Shown here: in pieces, positions 1 through 12,145 of the stretch
Layout: each line of letters begins with the position of its first letter
Numbering within the stretch: position 1 is the first letter of the stretch
From: Plasmopara viticola
Lineage: Eukaryota; Oomycota; Peronosporomycetes; Peronosporales; Peronosporaceae
Assembly (NCBI GenBank): GCA_001695595.3
Contig: MBPM02000169.1
Coordinates: 22,826-86,825 of the forward strand
Direction of reading: 5' to 3'
Length of the DNA: 64,000 nt
Notes under the pieces: generated by a model
The model's input: only the letters and a program-made list of their open reading frames with translations
What the model was told of the DNA's origin: nothing
The model's database searches: none
Translations under genes and position numbers: made by a program

Positions 1-300
1 GATCATTATTCATTCAGCAATGAATTTATCGCGTCTGTAAGCGTCTGGACAGACAGACCGTGCTGTGTTGAGGCCGTGGAACGTCAGGCTTCTTAATAGG
101 ATCATTATTTACTATGTATGGTTTTAAGGCGTCTGTTCATGCCTCATAAAACAGATCATACTGTTTCAAGGCCGTGAGTCGCATCAACTCTTGATAAAGA
201 TCATTTTCACTTGGTTATGGCTCCGACGTATGCGCATGCCTTAAAAGACACATTGTGCTGTTCAGAGGGCGTAAGACGTTCCAGCGTTTCAAAAAGATCA

Positions 301-2415
301 TTACTCCCAAAGTTTTGAATCCGACGCGTTCGTTCTTCTCAAGGTAGGTTGTGCTATTTGAAGACTGTGAGACGTCACAATTTTTAACGGTCTGTTATTT
401 TGAAGGTATGACCTTAAGGCCTCAATGTATATAATCGAGGATATATTGTGCTGTTTTGAGTCTATGTGACGTCTCAGCTGCTTTAAAGAAACGATAATCT
501 TTTTTTCGGCACAAACGCATCTGCGCATGTCCAAGGAAGCAAATCGTGATATTTTGAGCTCGTGAAAGGTCTCAGCTCTTCGAGACGATCATTGTTCCCT
601 TAGTAATGGCTCATCGCGCCTCTTTAGAGTCTGGGTGGACAGACCATGCTATCTTGAGGCGTTGAAGCGTCTCAGCTCCTCAAAAGAAAACTATTTTTAA
701 GTTATGGCTCTAACACGTCTGTATGTGTTTTATAAAACAGATCGTACCATTGTAAGGACGTGAGTCGCTTTAACTCTCGATTAAGATCATTTGACTTAGT
801 TATGCCTCCAACGTCTGCGCATGCCTAAAAAGACATATTGTGCTTTTTAGAGGCCGTGAGACATTCTATCTCTTAAAGAGATCCTTTTCCCCAAAGCTAT
901 TCCACCAACGCATTGTGTTTCTCAAGGAAAGGTGTGCTATTTTAAGGCCGTGAGGCGCCTTCATCTCTTTAACGGTTTAATTTTCATAAAGGTATGGCAC
1001 TAATGTGTCTTTGTAAGTCAACAAGGATATATTGTGCTGTTTTGAGTCTTTTGGGCGTCTCAGCTTTTTTTAAGGATTGGTAATATTTTTTGTCCCGAAC
1101 GCATCTGCGCATGTCCAAATAGAACAAAGCATGCTTATTTGAGGTCGTGAAAGGTCCCATCTCTTCGAGACGATCATTCTTTTCTTAGTAATGGCTCTAT
1201 CGCGTCTCTAAGCGTCTGGACAGACAGATTGTGCTGTGTTGAGGCGGTGGGACTTCCGGGTTCCTCGAAGGGTCATTATTTTTTAATTTTGGCTCGAACA
1301 CATTTGTACGTGCCAAGAAAACTGATCATATTGTTCCGAGGCCGTGAGTCGCTTCAGCTCTTGAAAGAGATAATTTTCATTTAAATATGGATTCAATGTC
1401 TGCGCATGCCTTAAAGGCATATTGTGCTGTTCAGAGGCCGAGAGACGTTCCAGCTTTTAGAAGGAATCATTAATTCCAAAGTTATGAATCTAATATGCTT
1501 GTTCTTCTCAAGGAAGGTAGATCATGCTTTTCTGAGCCCACGAGACGTCACAGTATTCCAATCGGTATATTATGAAAATATGGCATTCACTCGTCTATGT
1601 ATGTCAACAAGAGCTGTATAAATATATGCGACGTCTCAGCTGCTTGAAAATATCAGACATCATAGGGTTTAGCTTGAACGCATCTGCGCATGTCCAAAAA
1701 GACAGAGCATGCTCTTCTGAGGTCGTGAAAGGTGTCAGCTCTTCGAGACGATCATTATTCATTCAGCAATGAATTTATCGCGTCTGTAAGCGTCTGGACA
1801 GACAGACCGTGCTGTGTTGAGGCCGTGGAACGCTCAGGCTTCTTAATAGGATCATTATTTACTAATGTATGGTTTTAAGGCGTCTGTTCATGCCTCATAA
1901 AACAGATCATACTGTTTCAAGGCCGTGAGTCGCATCAACTCTTGATAAAGATCATTTTCACTTGGTTATGGCTCCGACGTATGCGCATGCCTTAAAAGAC
2001 ACATTGTGTTGTTCAGAGGACGTAAGACGTTCCAGCGTTTCAAAGAGATCATTACTCCCAAAGTTTTGAATCCAACGCGTTCGTTCTTGTCAAGGTAGGT
2101 GTGCTATTTGAAGACTGTGAGACGTCTCAATTTTTAACGGTCTATTATTTTTGAAGATATGACCTTAAGGCCACAATGTATGTAACCGAGGATATTTTGT
2201 GCTGTTTTGAGTCTATATGACGTCTCAGCTGCTTTGAAGGATCGGTAATCATTAGCTTTTGTCTCGAATTGATTTGCGCATGTCAAAAAATAAAACAAAG
2301 CATGCTTATTTGGGGTCTTGAAAGGTCCAAGCTCTTTGAGACGATCATTATGTTTTCTAGGTAATGGCTCTATCGCGTCTCTAAGCGTCTGGACAGACAA
2401 ACCGTGCTGTGTTGA
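301..2415. repeat. Higher-order satellite unit, copy 1
   Basis: This stretch is nearly identical to 3221-5335, at an offset of about 2920 bp. Matching blocks include the 441 and 3361 segments and the 1424-1772 and 4345-4693 segments, with only scattered substitutions and 1-bp indels. The near-identity shows a recent block duplication or unequal exchange of five 585-bp units. Confidence 0.85.
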
Positions 2416-3220
2416 GGCGATGGGACTACTGGGCTCCTTGTAGGGTCATTATTTACTAAATTTTGGCTCTAACACGTCTGTACGTGCCTAAGAAAACAGA
2501 TCATACTGAGGCCGTGAGTCGCTTCGGCTCTAAATAAAAAGGTAATTTTCACTTAAATAAGACTATAACGTCTGCGCATGCCTTAAAGGCATATTGTGCT
2601 GTTCACAGGCCGTGAGACATTCCAGCTTTTGAAAGGAATCATTAATTCCAAAGTAATGAAGTAAGCCAGTTTGTTTCTCTCAAGGAAGGTAGATCGTGCT
2701 GTTCTTAGCCTACGAGACGTCACAGTATTCCAATCGGTTCACTTGAAAAAATGCATTCACTCATCAATCAACGAGGATATAAAGGGCTGTTTAAGGTCTA
2801 TGTGACGTCTCAGCTGCTTGAAAAGATCGGACATATTCGGGTTTAGCTCGAACGCACCTGCGCATGTCCAAAAAGACAGAGCATGCTCTTCTGAGGTCGT
2901 GAAAGGTGTCAGCTCTTCGAGACGGTCATTATTCATTCAGCAATGAATTTATCGCGTCTGTAAGCGTCTAGACAGACAGACCGTGATGTGTTGAGGCCGT
3001 GGAACGTATAGGCTTCTTAATAGGATCATTATATACTAACGTATGGCTCTAATTTGTCTTTACATGCCTAAAAAAACAGATCATACTGTTCCAAGGCCGT
3101 GAGTCGCATCAACTCTTGATAAAGATCATTTTCACTTGATTATGGCTCCGACGTATCATGCCTTAAAAGACATATTCTGCTGTTCAGAGGGCGTAAGACG
3201 TTCCAGCGTTTCAAAGAGAT

Positions 3221-5335
3221 CATTACTCTCAAAGTTTGAATCCAACGCGTTCGTGCTTCTCAAGGTAGGTTGTGCTATTTGAAGACTGTGAGACGTCACA
3301 ATTTTAACGGTCTGTTATTTTGAAGGTATGACCTTAAGGCCTCAATGTATATAATCGAGGATATATTGTGCTGTTTTGAGTCTATGTGACGTCTCAGCTG
3401 CTTTAAAGAAACGATAATCTTTTTTTCGGCACAAACGCATCTGCGCATGTCCAAGGAAGCAAATCGTGATATTTTGAGCTCGTGAAAGGTCTCAGCTCTT
3501 CGAGACGATCATTGTTCCCTTAGTAATGGCTCCATCGCGCTTCTTTAGAGTCTGGGTGGACAGACCATGCTATCTTGAGGCGTTGAAGCGTCTCAGCTCC
3601 TCAAAAGAAAACTATTTTTAAGTTATGGCTCTAACACGTCTGTATGTGCCTTATAAAACAGATCGTACCATTGTAAGGACGTGAGTCGCTTTAACTCTCG
3701 ATTAAGATCATTTGACTTAGTTATGCCTCCAACGTCTGCGCATGCCTAAAAAGACATATTGTGCTTTTTAGAGGCCGTGAGACATTCTATCTCTTAAAGA
3801 GATCCTTTTCCCCAAAGCTATTCCACCAACGCATTGTGTTTCTCAAGGAAAGGTGTGCTATTTTAAGGCCGTGAGGCGCCTTCATCTCTTTAACGGTTTA
3901 ATTTTCATAAAGGTATGGCACTAATGTGTCTTTGTAAGTCAACAAGGATATATTGTGCTGTTTTGAGTCTTTTGGGCGTCTCAGCTTTTTTTAAGGATTG
4001 GTAATATTTTTTGTCCCGAACGCATCTGCGCATGTCCAAATAGAACAAAGCATGCTTATTTGAGGTCGTGAAAGGTCCCATCTCTTCGAGACGATCATTC
4101 TTTTCTTAGTAATGGCTCTATCGCGTCTTTAAGCGTCTGGACAGACAGATTGTGCTGTGTTGAGGCGGTGGGACTTCCGGGTTCCTCGAAGGGTCATTAT
4201 TTTTTAATTTTGGCTCGAACACATTTGTACGTGCCAAGAAAACTGATCATATTGTTCCGAGGCCGTGAGTCGCTTCAGCTCTTGAAAGAGATAATTTTCA
4301 TTTAAATATGGATTCAATGTCTGCGCATGCCTTAAAGGCATATTGTGCTGTTCAGAGGCCGAGAGACGTTCCAGCTTTTAGAAGGAAGCATTAATTCCAA
4401 AGTTATGAATCCAATATGCTTGTTCTTCTCAAGGAAGGTAGATCATGCTTTTCTGAGCCCACGAGACGTCACAGTATTCCAATCGGTATATTATGAAAAT
4501 ATGGCATTCACTCGTCTATGTATGTCAACAAGAGCTGTATAAATATATGCGACGTCTCAGCTGCTTGAAAATATCAGACATCATAGGGTTTAGCTTGAAC
4601 GCATCTGCGCATGTCCAAAAAGACAGAGCATGCTCTTCTGAGGTCGTGAAAGGTGTCAGCTCTTCGAGACGATCATTATTCATTCAGCAATGAATTTATC
4701 GCGTCTGTAAGCGTCTGGACAGACAGACCGTGCTGTGTTGAGGCCGTGGAACGCTCAGGCTTCTTAATAGGATCATTATTTACTTATGTATGGTTTTAAG
4801 GCGTCTGTTCATGCCTCATAAAACAGATCATACTGTTTCAAGGCCGTGAGTCGCATCAACTCTTGATAAAGATCATTTTCACTTGGTTATGGCTCCGACG
4901 TATGCGCATGCCTTAAAAGACACATTGTGCTGTTCAGAGGGCGTAAGACGTTCCAGCGTTTCAAAAAGATCATTACTCCCAAAGTTTTGAATCCAACGCA
5001 TTCGTTCTTCTCAAGGTAGGTTGTGCTATTTGAAGACTGTGAGACGTCTCAATTTTTAACGGTCTATTATTTTTGAAGATGTGACCTTAAGGCCACAATG
5101 TATGTAACCGAGGATATTTTGTGCTGTTTTGAGTCTATATGACGTCTCAGCTGCTTTGAAGGATCGGTAATCATTAGCTTTTGTCTCGAATTGATTTGCG
5201 CATGTCAAAAAAAAAACAAAGCATGCCTTTTTGGGGTCTTGAAAGGTCCAAGCTCTTTGAGACGATCATTGTGTTTTCTAGGTAATGGCTCTATCGCGTC
5301 TCTAAGCGTCTGGACAGACAAACCGTGCTGTGTTG
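3221..5335. repeat. Higher-order satellite unit, copy 2
   Basis: Second copy of the block at 301-2415. The match breaks near 5336, where the copy switches to a different six-monomer unit that resembles the one beginning near position 1 (GTTGAGGCCGTGGAACGTT). That switch is what an unequal crossover junction would look like. Confidence 0.8.
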
Positions 5336-5869
5336 AGGCCGTGGAACGTTCGGGCTCCTTGTTGGATCATTATTTACTCATGTATGGTTTTAAGGCGTCT
5401 GTTCAAGCCTCATAAAACAAATCATACTGTTTCAAGGCCGTGAGTCGCATCAACTCTTGATAAAGATCATTTTCACTTGTTTATGGCTCCGACGTATGCG
5501 CATGCCTTAAAAGACACATTGTGCTGTTCAGAGGACGTAAGACGCTTCAGCGTTTCAAAGAGATCATCATTCCCAAAGTTTTGAATCCGACGCGTTCGTT
5601 CTTCTCAAGGTAGGTTGTGCTATTTGAAGACTGTGAGACGTCCCAATTTTTAACGGTTTATTGTTTTTGAAGGTATGACCTAAAGGCCTAAATCTATGCA
5701 ACCGAGGATATATTGTGCTGTTTTGAGTCTATGTGATGTCTCAGCGCTTTGAAGGATCGGTAAAAAAAAATTCGGCACAAACGCATCTGCGCATGTCCAA
5801 GGAAGCAAATTGTGATATTTTGAGCTCGTGAAAGGCCTCAGCTCTTCGAGACGATCATTGTTCCCTAAG

Positions 5870-8060
5870 TAATCGCTCAATCGCTTCTTTTCATAGTCTG
5901 GACAGACAGACCGAGGTGTGTTGAGGGGGTTGAATTTCCAGGCTACTTAAAGAATCATTTTTCACTAAGTCATGGCTCTAACACGTCTGTACATGCCTAA
6001 GAAAATAGATCATACATTTTTTAGGCCGTTAGTCGCTTCAACCCTTGATAGAGAAAATGTTCTCTCAGTTATGGCTCTAACGTCTTCGAATGCCATAGAT
6101 GACATATTGTGCTATTTAGAGGCCGTGGGATAGGTTGTGGTATTCTTAGGCCGTGAGACGTCTGATTTCTTTAAAAGATTCAATAGCCTAGATAGTATAG
6201 TCGAAAGGCCTCTATGTATGTCAGTAAGGATAGATTGTGCTATTTTGAGTCTATGTGACGTCTCAGCTGCTTAAAAGATTCAGTTGTCATTAGATCACGA
6301 CTGGAACACATCTGTGCATGTCCAAGGAAACAAAACATGCAGTTTTGAGCTCATGAAAGGTCTCAGCGCTTTGAGACGATCATTGTTCCCTAAGTAATGG
6401 CTTTATCGCATCTTTCAGAGTCTGGACACACAAACCGTGCTGTGCTGAGGCGGTGGAACTTTCAAACTCCTTAAAGAATTATTGTTTACTAAGTTATGGC
6501 TCTAACACGTCTGAACGTGCCAAAGAAAATAGATCATACTATCCTAAGGCCGTGCGTCGCTTCAATTCTTGATAAAGATAATTTTCACTCAGTTGTGGCT
6601 CTAACGTCTGCGCATGCCATATAAGACATATTGTGCTGTTCAGAGGCCATGAGACGATTCAGCTTTTCCAAGGAATTACTTTTTTCAAAGTCATAATATC
6701 AACATGTTTGTGCTTCTCAAGGTAGGTTGCGCTATTCTAAGGCCGTGAGATGTCTCAGTTCTTTAAACGGATTAATAGTCTTGAAGGTATGGCCTTAAGG
6801 CGTCTATGTATGTCAACAACGATATGTTGTGCTGTTTTGTGTCTATGTGATATCTCAGCTGTTTTAGATGATCGGTTATCATTCGGTTAGGGCTCAAACG
6901 CATCTGTGCATGTTCAAGGACACAAATCATGCTATTTTTAGGTCGTGAAAGGTCTCTGCTCTTCGAGCCGATGATTGTTCTTTGTGAAATGGCTCTTTCG
7001 CCTTTTTCAGAGTTTGGACAGACAGACCGTGCTGCTTTGATGCGGTGGAACGCCCCAATTATATAATTGGATCATTATACACAGAGTTATGGCTCGAACA
7101 CGTCTGTGCCCGCTTGGAAAAACAGATCAGGCTGTTTTACGACCATGAGTCGCTTCAGCTCTTGATAAACATCATTAATCACGACGTTATGGCTCCAACG
7201 CGTCTGCACATGCCTAAAAAGAAAAATGTTCAAAGGCCGTGACACTACTCAGCTTTTTAAGAGATTTATTAGCTTCAAAGTTATGACTCCAAAGACTTTG
7301 TGCTACACAAGGTAGGTTGTGCTGTTTTTAGGCCGTGAGACGTCTAAGCTTTTCAAACGGGACATTTTTTGCTCTCTAAGCAATCGCTCTATCGCGTCTT
7401 CCAGATTCTGGATAGATAGACCGTGCTGCATTGAAACGGTGGAACGTTCCAGGTTTTCAAATGAATCGTTTAACACAAAGTTATGGCTCAAATACGTCCT
7501 TGCATGCCTAAAAAACAGATCATACTGCTCTGAGGCCGTGAGTCGCTTCAATTCTTGATAAAGATCACTTTCACTAAGTTATGGCTCCAATCTCTTCGCA
7601 TGCCTTAATATACACGTTGTGCGGTCTAGAGACTGTGAGACCTCTCAGCTTTTAAGACGATCTTTACAAAGTTATGACTCTACTGCCTTGTGCTACTCAA
7701 GAAAGATAGGTTGTGCTATTCTGAGGCCGTGAGACGTCTCATTTTCTAACCGGTTTATATATTTGAAGGTATGGCGCTTACGGATGTCAACTAGGACATG
7801 TTGTGCAGTTTTGAGTAGACGTAACGCCTCAGCTGTTTTAAAGGATCGTTCATTGGCTCGAACGCATAGGTGCATGTCCAAAAAAGTTGACCGGGCTGTT
7901 TCGAGAACGTAAAAGTCTCAGCTCGTCAAAACGATCATTATTTCCAAGTAATGGCTCTATCGCGTCTCTTAAAACTAAACGACAGGTTGTGCTATGGTGA
8001 GGCCGTGAAACGTCTCAGCTCTTCCAAAGGATCATTAGTCACTAACTTTTGGCTCGAACA
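5870..8060. repeat. Diverged right edge of the satellite array
   Basis: The same 97-bp monomer continues, but copies differ more from each other, unit lengths become irregular (about 525, 590 and 395 bp between landmark phrases), and the last recognisable monomer fades near 8060. Diverged array edges next to homogeneous cores are typical of satellites maintained by unequal exchange. Confidence 0.75.
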
Positions 8061-8644
8061 ATTGTATGGCATTAGTGCCAATTGTATCGCCATAATTCCA
8101 TAAGAAAGTATTGTTCTTTTTTAATATTATAATTACAAGCTTTCTGCTTAGTAGCAACGCTTTAAATTCAACCGCTTTCAGGGAAATTTGGAGCTAGCAA
8201 GCCTCCCGAGTAGAATGGCTTGCGGGTTGTAAGCGGGAATTTTTGAGAGTCAATCTACCTTCCTATCTGCATGTATGACGACGTCACACAACACCTTGAA
8301 CAGCGCGAGCAAAATTTGCTGTTAAACGACCTTTTACCACTTCCATCTTCACGAGCTCCGATCTGTGTAACAGATTGCAATTTAAAGACCGATACTTTGG
8401 TCCTATATTTTTAATGCATTAATTACTCTGGATCTCTTATTTAGACGGTGCCTAGGCCTTTTATCACGAAAGCTCGCCTTTGTCGACAAAATATGAAGCG
8501 AGCGGATTGCACAATATTTTACAACAAAACTTTACAACAATCAAAGTCAGGATCTAAACGTAGACGTGTAATCTCTGATGGCAAGTGGTTGCTACCTCCG
8601 GTATACGTATGAAACGACGGAGGTATACATCAATAATACTTCAG
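8061..8644. other. No gene seen; unique flank of the satellite
   Basis: About 580 bp of AT-rich unique sequence between the satellite edge and the SINE-like insertion. I see no open frame, RNA gene or repeat here. Confidence 0.6.
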
Positions 8645-8657
8645 ACTAAGAAACCAA
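8645..8657. repeat. Target-site duplication, left (SINE copy 1)
   Basis: The 13-mer ACTAAGAAACCAA at 8645-8657 recurs exactly at 8985-8997, directly flanking the element. It is a direct repeat of the length expected for LINE-mediated retroposition. Confidence 0.85.
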
Positions 8658-8984
8658 TTTTCGGAAAAGGTTGGGGTGACGCCCTCCTTCCAAGCGCGGG
8701 GGCTAAATGCTCGCGCGCTTCGGGCAGGTGCTCTCGGGCATCTGCAGGTCTCTAACGAGTTTCACCCTCGACGCGACGGTCTCCAGCACTAGGGCGCCAC
8801 CTGGGCTCTTACCAAGTCAGAATCACACAAAATAATGGAAGACCCTCACGGCCTCGGTGCTGGCTGCACTGCCCGCCGAACGAGACCCGACGTATGCGGA
8901 CACCACTCTATGCCGTGGACTAGCCATAGAGCCTAGTACGTGCATAACTTGGCAACGCGATAACGTAATTCAATACAATACAAT
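8658..8984 (+). mobile_element. SINE-like retroposon, copy 1
   Basis: A 327-bp non-coding insertion bounded by a perfect 13-bp direct repeat and ending in a short A-rich tail of CAATA repeats. A second copy lies in reverse orientation at 31066-31393, about 96% identical by eye, with a different 11-bp target duplication. Variable-length target duplications, a simple-repeat 3' tail, no terminal inverted repeats and no coding capacity together fit a SINE. I could not identify convincing pol III A or B boxes, so tRNA ancestry is unproven. SINEs are known from Phytophthora; whether this belongs to a named family needs a database comparison. Confidence 0.8.
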
Positions 8985-8997
8985 ACTAAGAAACCAA
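8985..8997. repeat. Target-site duplication, right (SINE copy 1)
   Basis: Exact copy of the 13-mer at 8645-8657, immediately after the CAATA tail. Confidence 0.85.
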
Positions 8998-9220
8998 CTT
9001 TACAATGAAAAAGTTGAACTAACTGGCTTGTACTCATTGCTTATGCACCTCAATAAGGCCGGTAAACTTAAAGCTTAAGCGCTAAGAAGGCAAAGCTCAT
9101 TTTTTAATTTTTAGCTGATGAGTGATGGCCAGTGCGCAGAGCGACGGTAAGACTGCAAGACCAGGACGATAATTAATGGGCAACAATTTACAAGACCGAG
9201 AGGGAGTGAGCTCGAGAGCG

Positions 9221-10075
9221 TCAAACGTACCAGAAGAAAGGATTAAACTTCTTGACTTTCACTTCTTTCGCGTTTCTTGCCAAAAAGAGACGCAGGCCGC
9301 TAGATGGTAACCACTGCTCTGTCATCACATCCACCGGTGTTCCCAACTCGTCAGCGATCTCCTTTGAGAAACCCGCAAGGATTCGACAAGCAGGTGAGTT
9401 TGGCAAGATCTGCAATGGCATAACAGCACCAATGTTTTCTAAACATCCGCTCAGACACTGGAAAACCATAACAACAGAAGAAAATCCTTGCTCGCTTGAA
9501 CCGACATTTTCCCAGTCAGTATCGTGACGCGCAAGCGGTTCTAGACTCGTTTGCCTTTCTAGGATCATTAACATTTAGTCAAAAAAATTGTCTTTGCTTA
9601 CTTGCGCGCTTACCATAATTTGGCAGCCATTGAAAACGGATACGCTGTGCCTGCAGAGTGACACGCTGGTCATTCTGCCCTCTTCGAGTCCTGTTAAGCA
9701 CTGGTTTGGACCAGTCTCCTTCCATTTCTACTGTCAATTCCATCGCACGCGCACCGCTACGCTTTATAGTCCGCAGGTATTCAAATTTATTGTCTCCATG
9801 AAGTATGATCTGAGTCGTGCTATCGCCACCCTGATTTCCGACACTCGGTGAAATGCTCGATGATGCAGGCGATATCACATCGTTCTCTTCATGTTGTAGG
9901 TATTGGGATGACCTACTTAAGTAAATTCCGGGCAAAAATGTGTACGCTGATCTCTCTGATGTTGTCGGGTCTTCGACTGATTCCAGCTTACGCGCTCGTC
10001 TGCAGCTTGCAGCAAAAACTCTAACGCATATCCCACCTTTGCTTTCAAGTATTCAACATCCTGCTCCGATGGCAT
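9221..10075 (-). CDS. Unrecognised protein, at least two introns
   Basis: I do not recognise the product. Two open blocks join cleanly through a 55-bp intron (9559-9613; donor GTAAGCG, acceptor CCTAG): the upstream exon ends in a split codon after ...FQWLPNY, and the downstream exon reads ERQTSLEPLARHDTDWENV... to a stop at 9221. The best start is an ATG at 10075 opening an exon that encodes MPSEQDVEYLKAKVGYALEF and ends near 9992 at GTAAGC. The acceptor of that first intron is uncertain (around 9884, with an alternative donor about 50 bp further on), so the middle of the protein is provisional. The N-terminus could form a short helix, the middle is Ser-rich and the C-terminal half mixed. Its ATG lies 131 bp from the ATG of the divergent zinc-ribbon gene, so they probably share a promoter region. 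Confidence 0.6.
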
Positions 10076-10206
10076 TATTCGACTCTTCGCTCGTTATTGG
10101 TTGCTGCTTAGAGTTTTCGAGATGCATCTATTTTTGCTGACAAGCACATGAATAGAACAATTTGGCAACTTCATGAGTGATATCAAGTCTTTGCTTGGAG
10201 AGTGAA
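10076..10206. promoter_or_regulatory. Compact divergent promoter region
   Basis: 131 bp separate the inferred ATG of the minus-strand gene (10075) from that of the plus-strand gene (10207). The stretch contains GTTATTGGTTGC, an inverted CCAAT-type box. Regulatory function is inferred from position only. Confidence 0.45.
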
Positions 10207-11617
10207 ATGGAGATCGCTTGTGAAGACGAGGATGACAGCTACGCAAACGCATATTTTATTGATGATGACGCTGATAGGAGCGACGACGCCGAATTAGCGG
10301 ACGTGCTAGCTAAAGTACAGTCGATTCAGCTAATAGAGAAACATCTGCAGACAAGTGAGAACTCCGTTCCAGCAATTAAAACAGAATTAGTAGTCGACCC
10401 TGCGAACACAGAAGAAAAGAGTTCTACACGGCCCGCGTCAAGGGTCTCCAACTTCAAGAGATTGCAAACACTTTCACCAACTTCATCAGCTACGACAGTA
10501 TCAAATGTTACTAAAAGCCAAGACGGAATTACGACTGTCTCACGCAACGCTCAAAGTGCCAAATTAAAACCGGTCACAAAGTCTGCAATTTACGAAGAAA
10601 AGCTGCTTCGGGCTGCAACAACGATGAAAATTATTGAGAAATTAAGAAAGGAAGTGGTAGCCTCTTCGCCTGGTAGGTTCCGGTTGCTTTGCGTAACTCA
10701 AACTCAAGCATTATGTGCATACTAATCGTGAATGTCACAATTCCAGCAACTATTCGAGTTCGTGTCGATACCTTTTCAACGTTGATGCTGCTTTTACATG
10801 GAATTTGCTACTATTTATTTTGTAGAAGCGATTTAACATTCTTTCGGTTCCGCTGAAGAAACCCTCGGCTCGCAAATTTGCTACTGACGACGAAGAGCAG
10901 CACTGCCGCTTTCAATTGCGAATGGTTGCAGCTCAGCGTGTAAGAGCTTCTTCTAGGGATGACTACAGTGATGGAGTTGACTCGGGGTCAAGCTTCTTAT
11001 CTCGAATGGAAGCTGCGGAAAGGAACCGTCAGAGAGTAAGTCGTGATGGGCGGAGCCACTCCTATGATCGAATGATTTACTATGAAGTCTTTGTTGTTTT
11101 AGAAGCTTGACTTGTATCGCGGCGAGAACGACTACAACGCCCGCCTAGTACGCCGAGTTATTACTTGAGCAATAATACTTTCGAACGCTTGTTCATTTAT
11201 TTAATCTTTTTGATTTTGCTGTGACAGGATAAGAAGGCGTGTCCACAGTGCTGCGTTTCACAGTCATATTCCGAATATAAAGACAAGAGGAAGAAATGTC
11301 AAATGTGTGGCGCCGCGTTTCGCTATTTAAATGCTTGGGGGGACATAAAAAACAATTTTATCGCGCGAATGGCCGAAGCCTCCCGTGCCCAAACTGAAAA
11401 GAAAGAGGAAGTCCTTGCTCAAGTGACGGCGGAAGCGACACATTGTGTCAAAATGAGTAAGACGTCAAGGCAATTGCAATATGAAAAGCAGATCGCAATA
11501 AAACAAAACAAGCGGACATTTCTTGATCGCAATTACACGTTGAATGGCAGCTCGAAAACAAAGAGAGCACACGTAGAGCTTGAAGAAAGGCGCAATGCTG
11601 CGCGATTAGCAAAATAA
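10207..11617 (+). CDS. Zinc-ribbon protein, four exons
   Basis: About 364 residues in four exons: 10207-10656, 10826-11035, 11103-11147 (only 45 nt) and 11228-11617. The last two introns have clear signals (GTAAGT...TTTTAG; GTACGC...GACAG). The first donor is ambiguous between two adjacent GT sites, but only an in-phase donor near 10656 keeps the frame. The N-terminus is acidic (MEIACEDEDDSYANAYFIDDDAD) and the middle is Ser/Thr-rich. The last exon begins DKKACPQCCVSQSYSEYKDKRKK followed by CQMCGAAFRY, a Cx2C...Cx2C zinc ribbon, and ends in a basic, probably helical tail. An ATG upstream of 10207 would be out of frame. I do not recognise the family and assign no function. Confidence 0.7.
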
Positions 11618-12145
11618 AAAAATACAACACCTCTTGGAAGGTTAATTGAGAGCTTTTATGTTAGGTAAGCGACTGTTATAAGATCTACTTTTTGATAGAA
11701 ACGAAAGCTTTCAAACTAGTACAGCAGATTAAAATAAATAGCATCACCAAGCCATCGCTCTCTTCCTCGGCACTGGCGGAAAAAGAAGACGTGAAAATGA
11801 CTCTAGCATAGGTAAAGCAGCATGAAGAAACGACGGCGACTCGAAAAATTTGTCGTCCCACGTGCTGCTTATACGATTGACCCATGTGAAGCGTCGTAGA
11901 TACAGTTAACGGTTAAATAATTAACATTATCAAAATTGCTGATATGTGCAGCGCGCTACTCAAAGGATAAGCCAGGCATTTTGTTGCGAACTCTTTCGAC
12001 AAGCTGCTAAGCGTACCGTGTGCCGTTTGCTTGGATCGCCGCCAGTGCGACGTGTACGACTGAAAAATGTAAGGAAACTAAGCCCTTATGATTTGTTATT
12101 GAATGTCTTCGAAAAGTTTACGGGCAAATGGTCAATGACTAAACT
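11618..12145. other. Spacer between convergent genes; no clear gene
   Basis: About 530 bp. A plus-strand open stretch at 11946-12215 (begins MQRATQRISQAFCCELF) could be an exon, since it follows a TGCAG acceptor-like site, but nothing recognisable supports it and it runs into the antisense of the DUF2062 gene. Confidence 0.4.

Larger units (their letters stand above)
1..8060. repeat. Satellite array with nested higher-order structure
   Basis: Continuous tandem array running off the left edge of the window. The basic monomer is about 97 bp and carries recurring words such as GTGCTGTTTTGAGGCCGTGA, TCAGCTCTT, GATCATT, ATGGCTC and GCATGCC. Six monomer types follow each other to make a unit of about 585 bp, visible as the phrase GCGTCTGGACAGACAGACC near 48, 1206, 1791, 2388, 2966, 4134, 4711, 5307 and later. 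Five such units form a 2.92-kb unit. Short open frames inside are products of the repeat and are not genes. A centromeric, subtelomeric or heterochromatic role is possible but not shown by the sequence. Confidence 0.95.

Noticed and set aside
301..7881. Many 60-90 codon open frames inside 1-8060, some duplicated (1424-1772 and 4345-4693)
   Set aside because: They lie on both strands of a tandem repeat, shift with the monomer and show no protein family. Their duplication follows the satellite period.
8740..8810. Weak resemblance to 5S rRNA (ACTAGG...CCACCTGGG) or to a pol III B box in the SINE-like unit
   Set aside because: The match is short, is altered in the second copy, and no supporting upstream box was found.
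8658..8984. SINE-like unit as a solo LTR
   Set aside because: Target duplications of 13 and 11 bp differ in length between copies, ends are not TG/CA, and the tail is a simple repeat; this fits retroposition, not LTR recombination.
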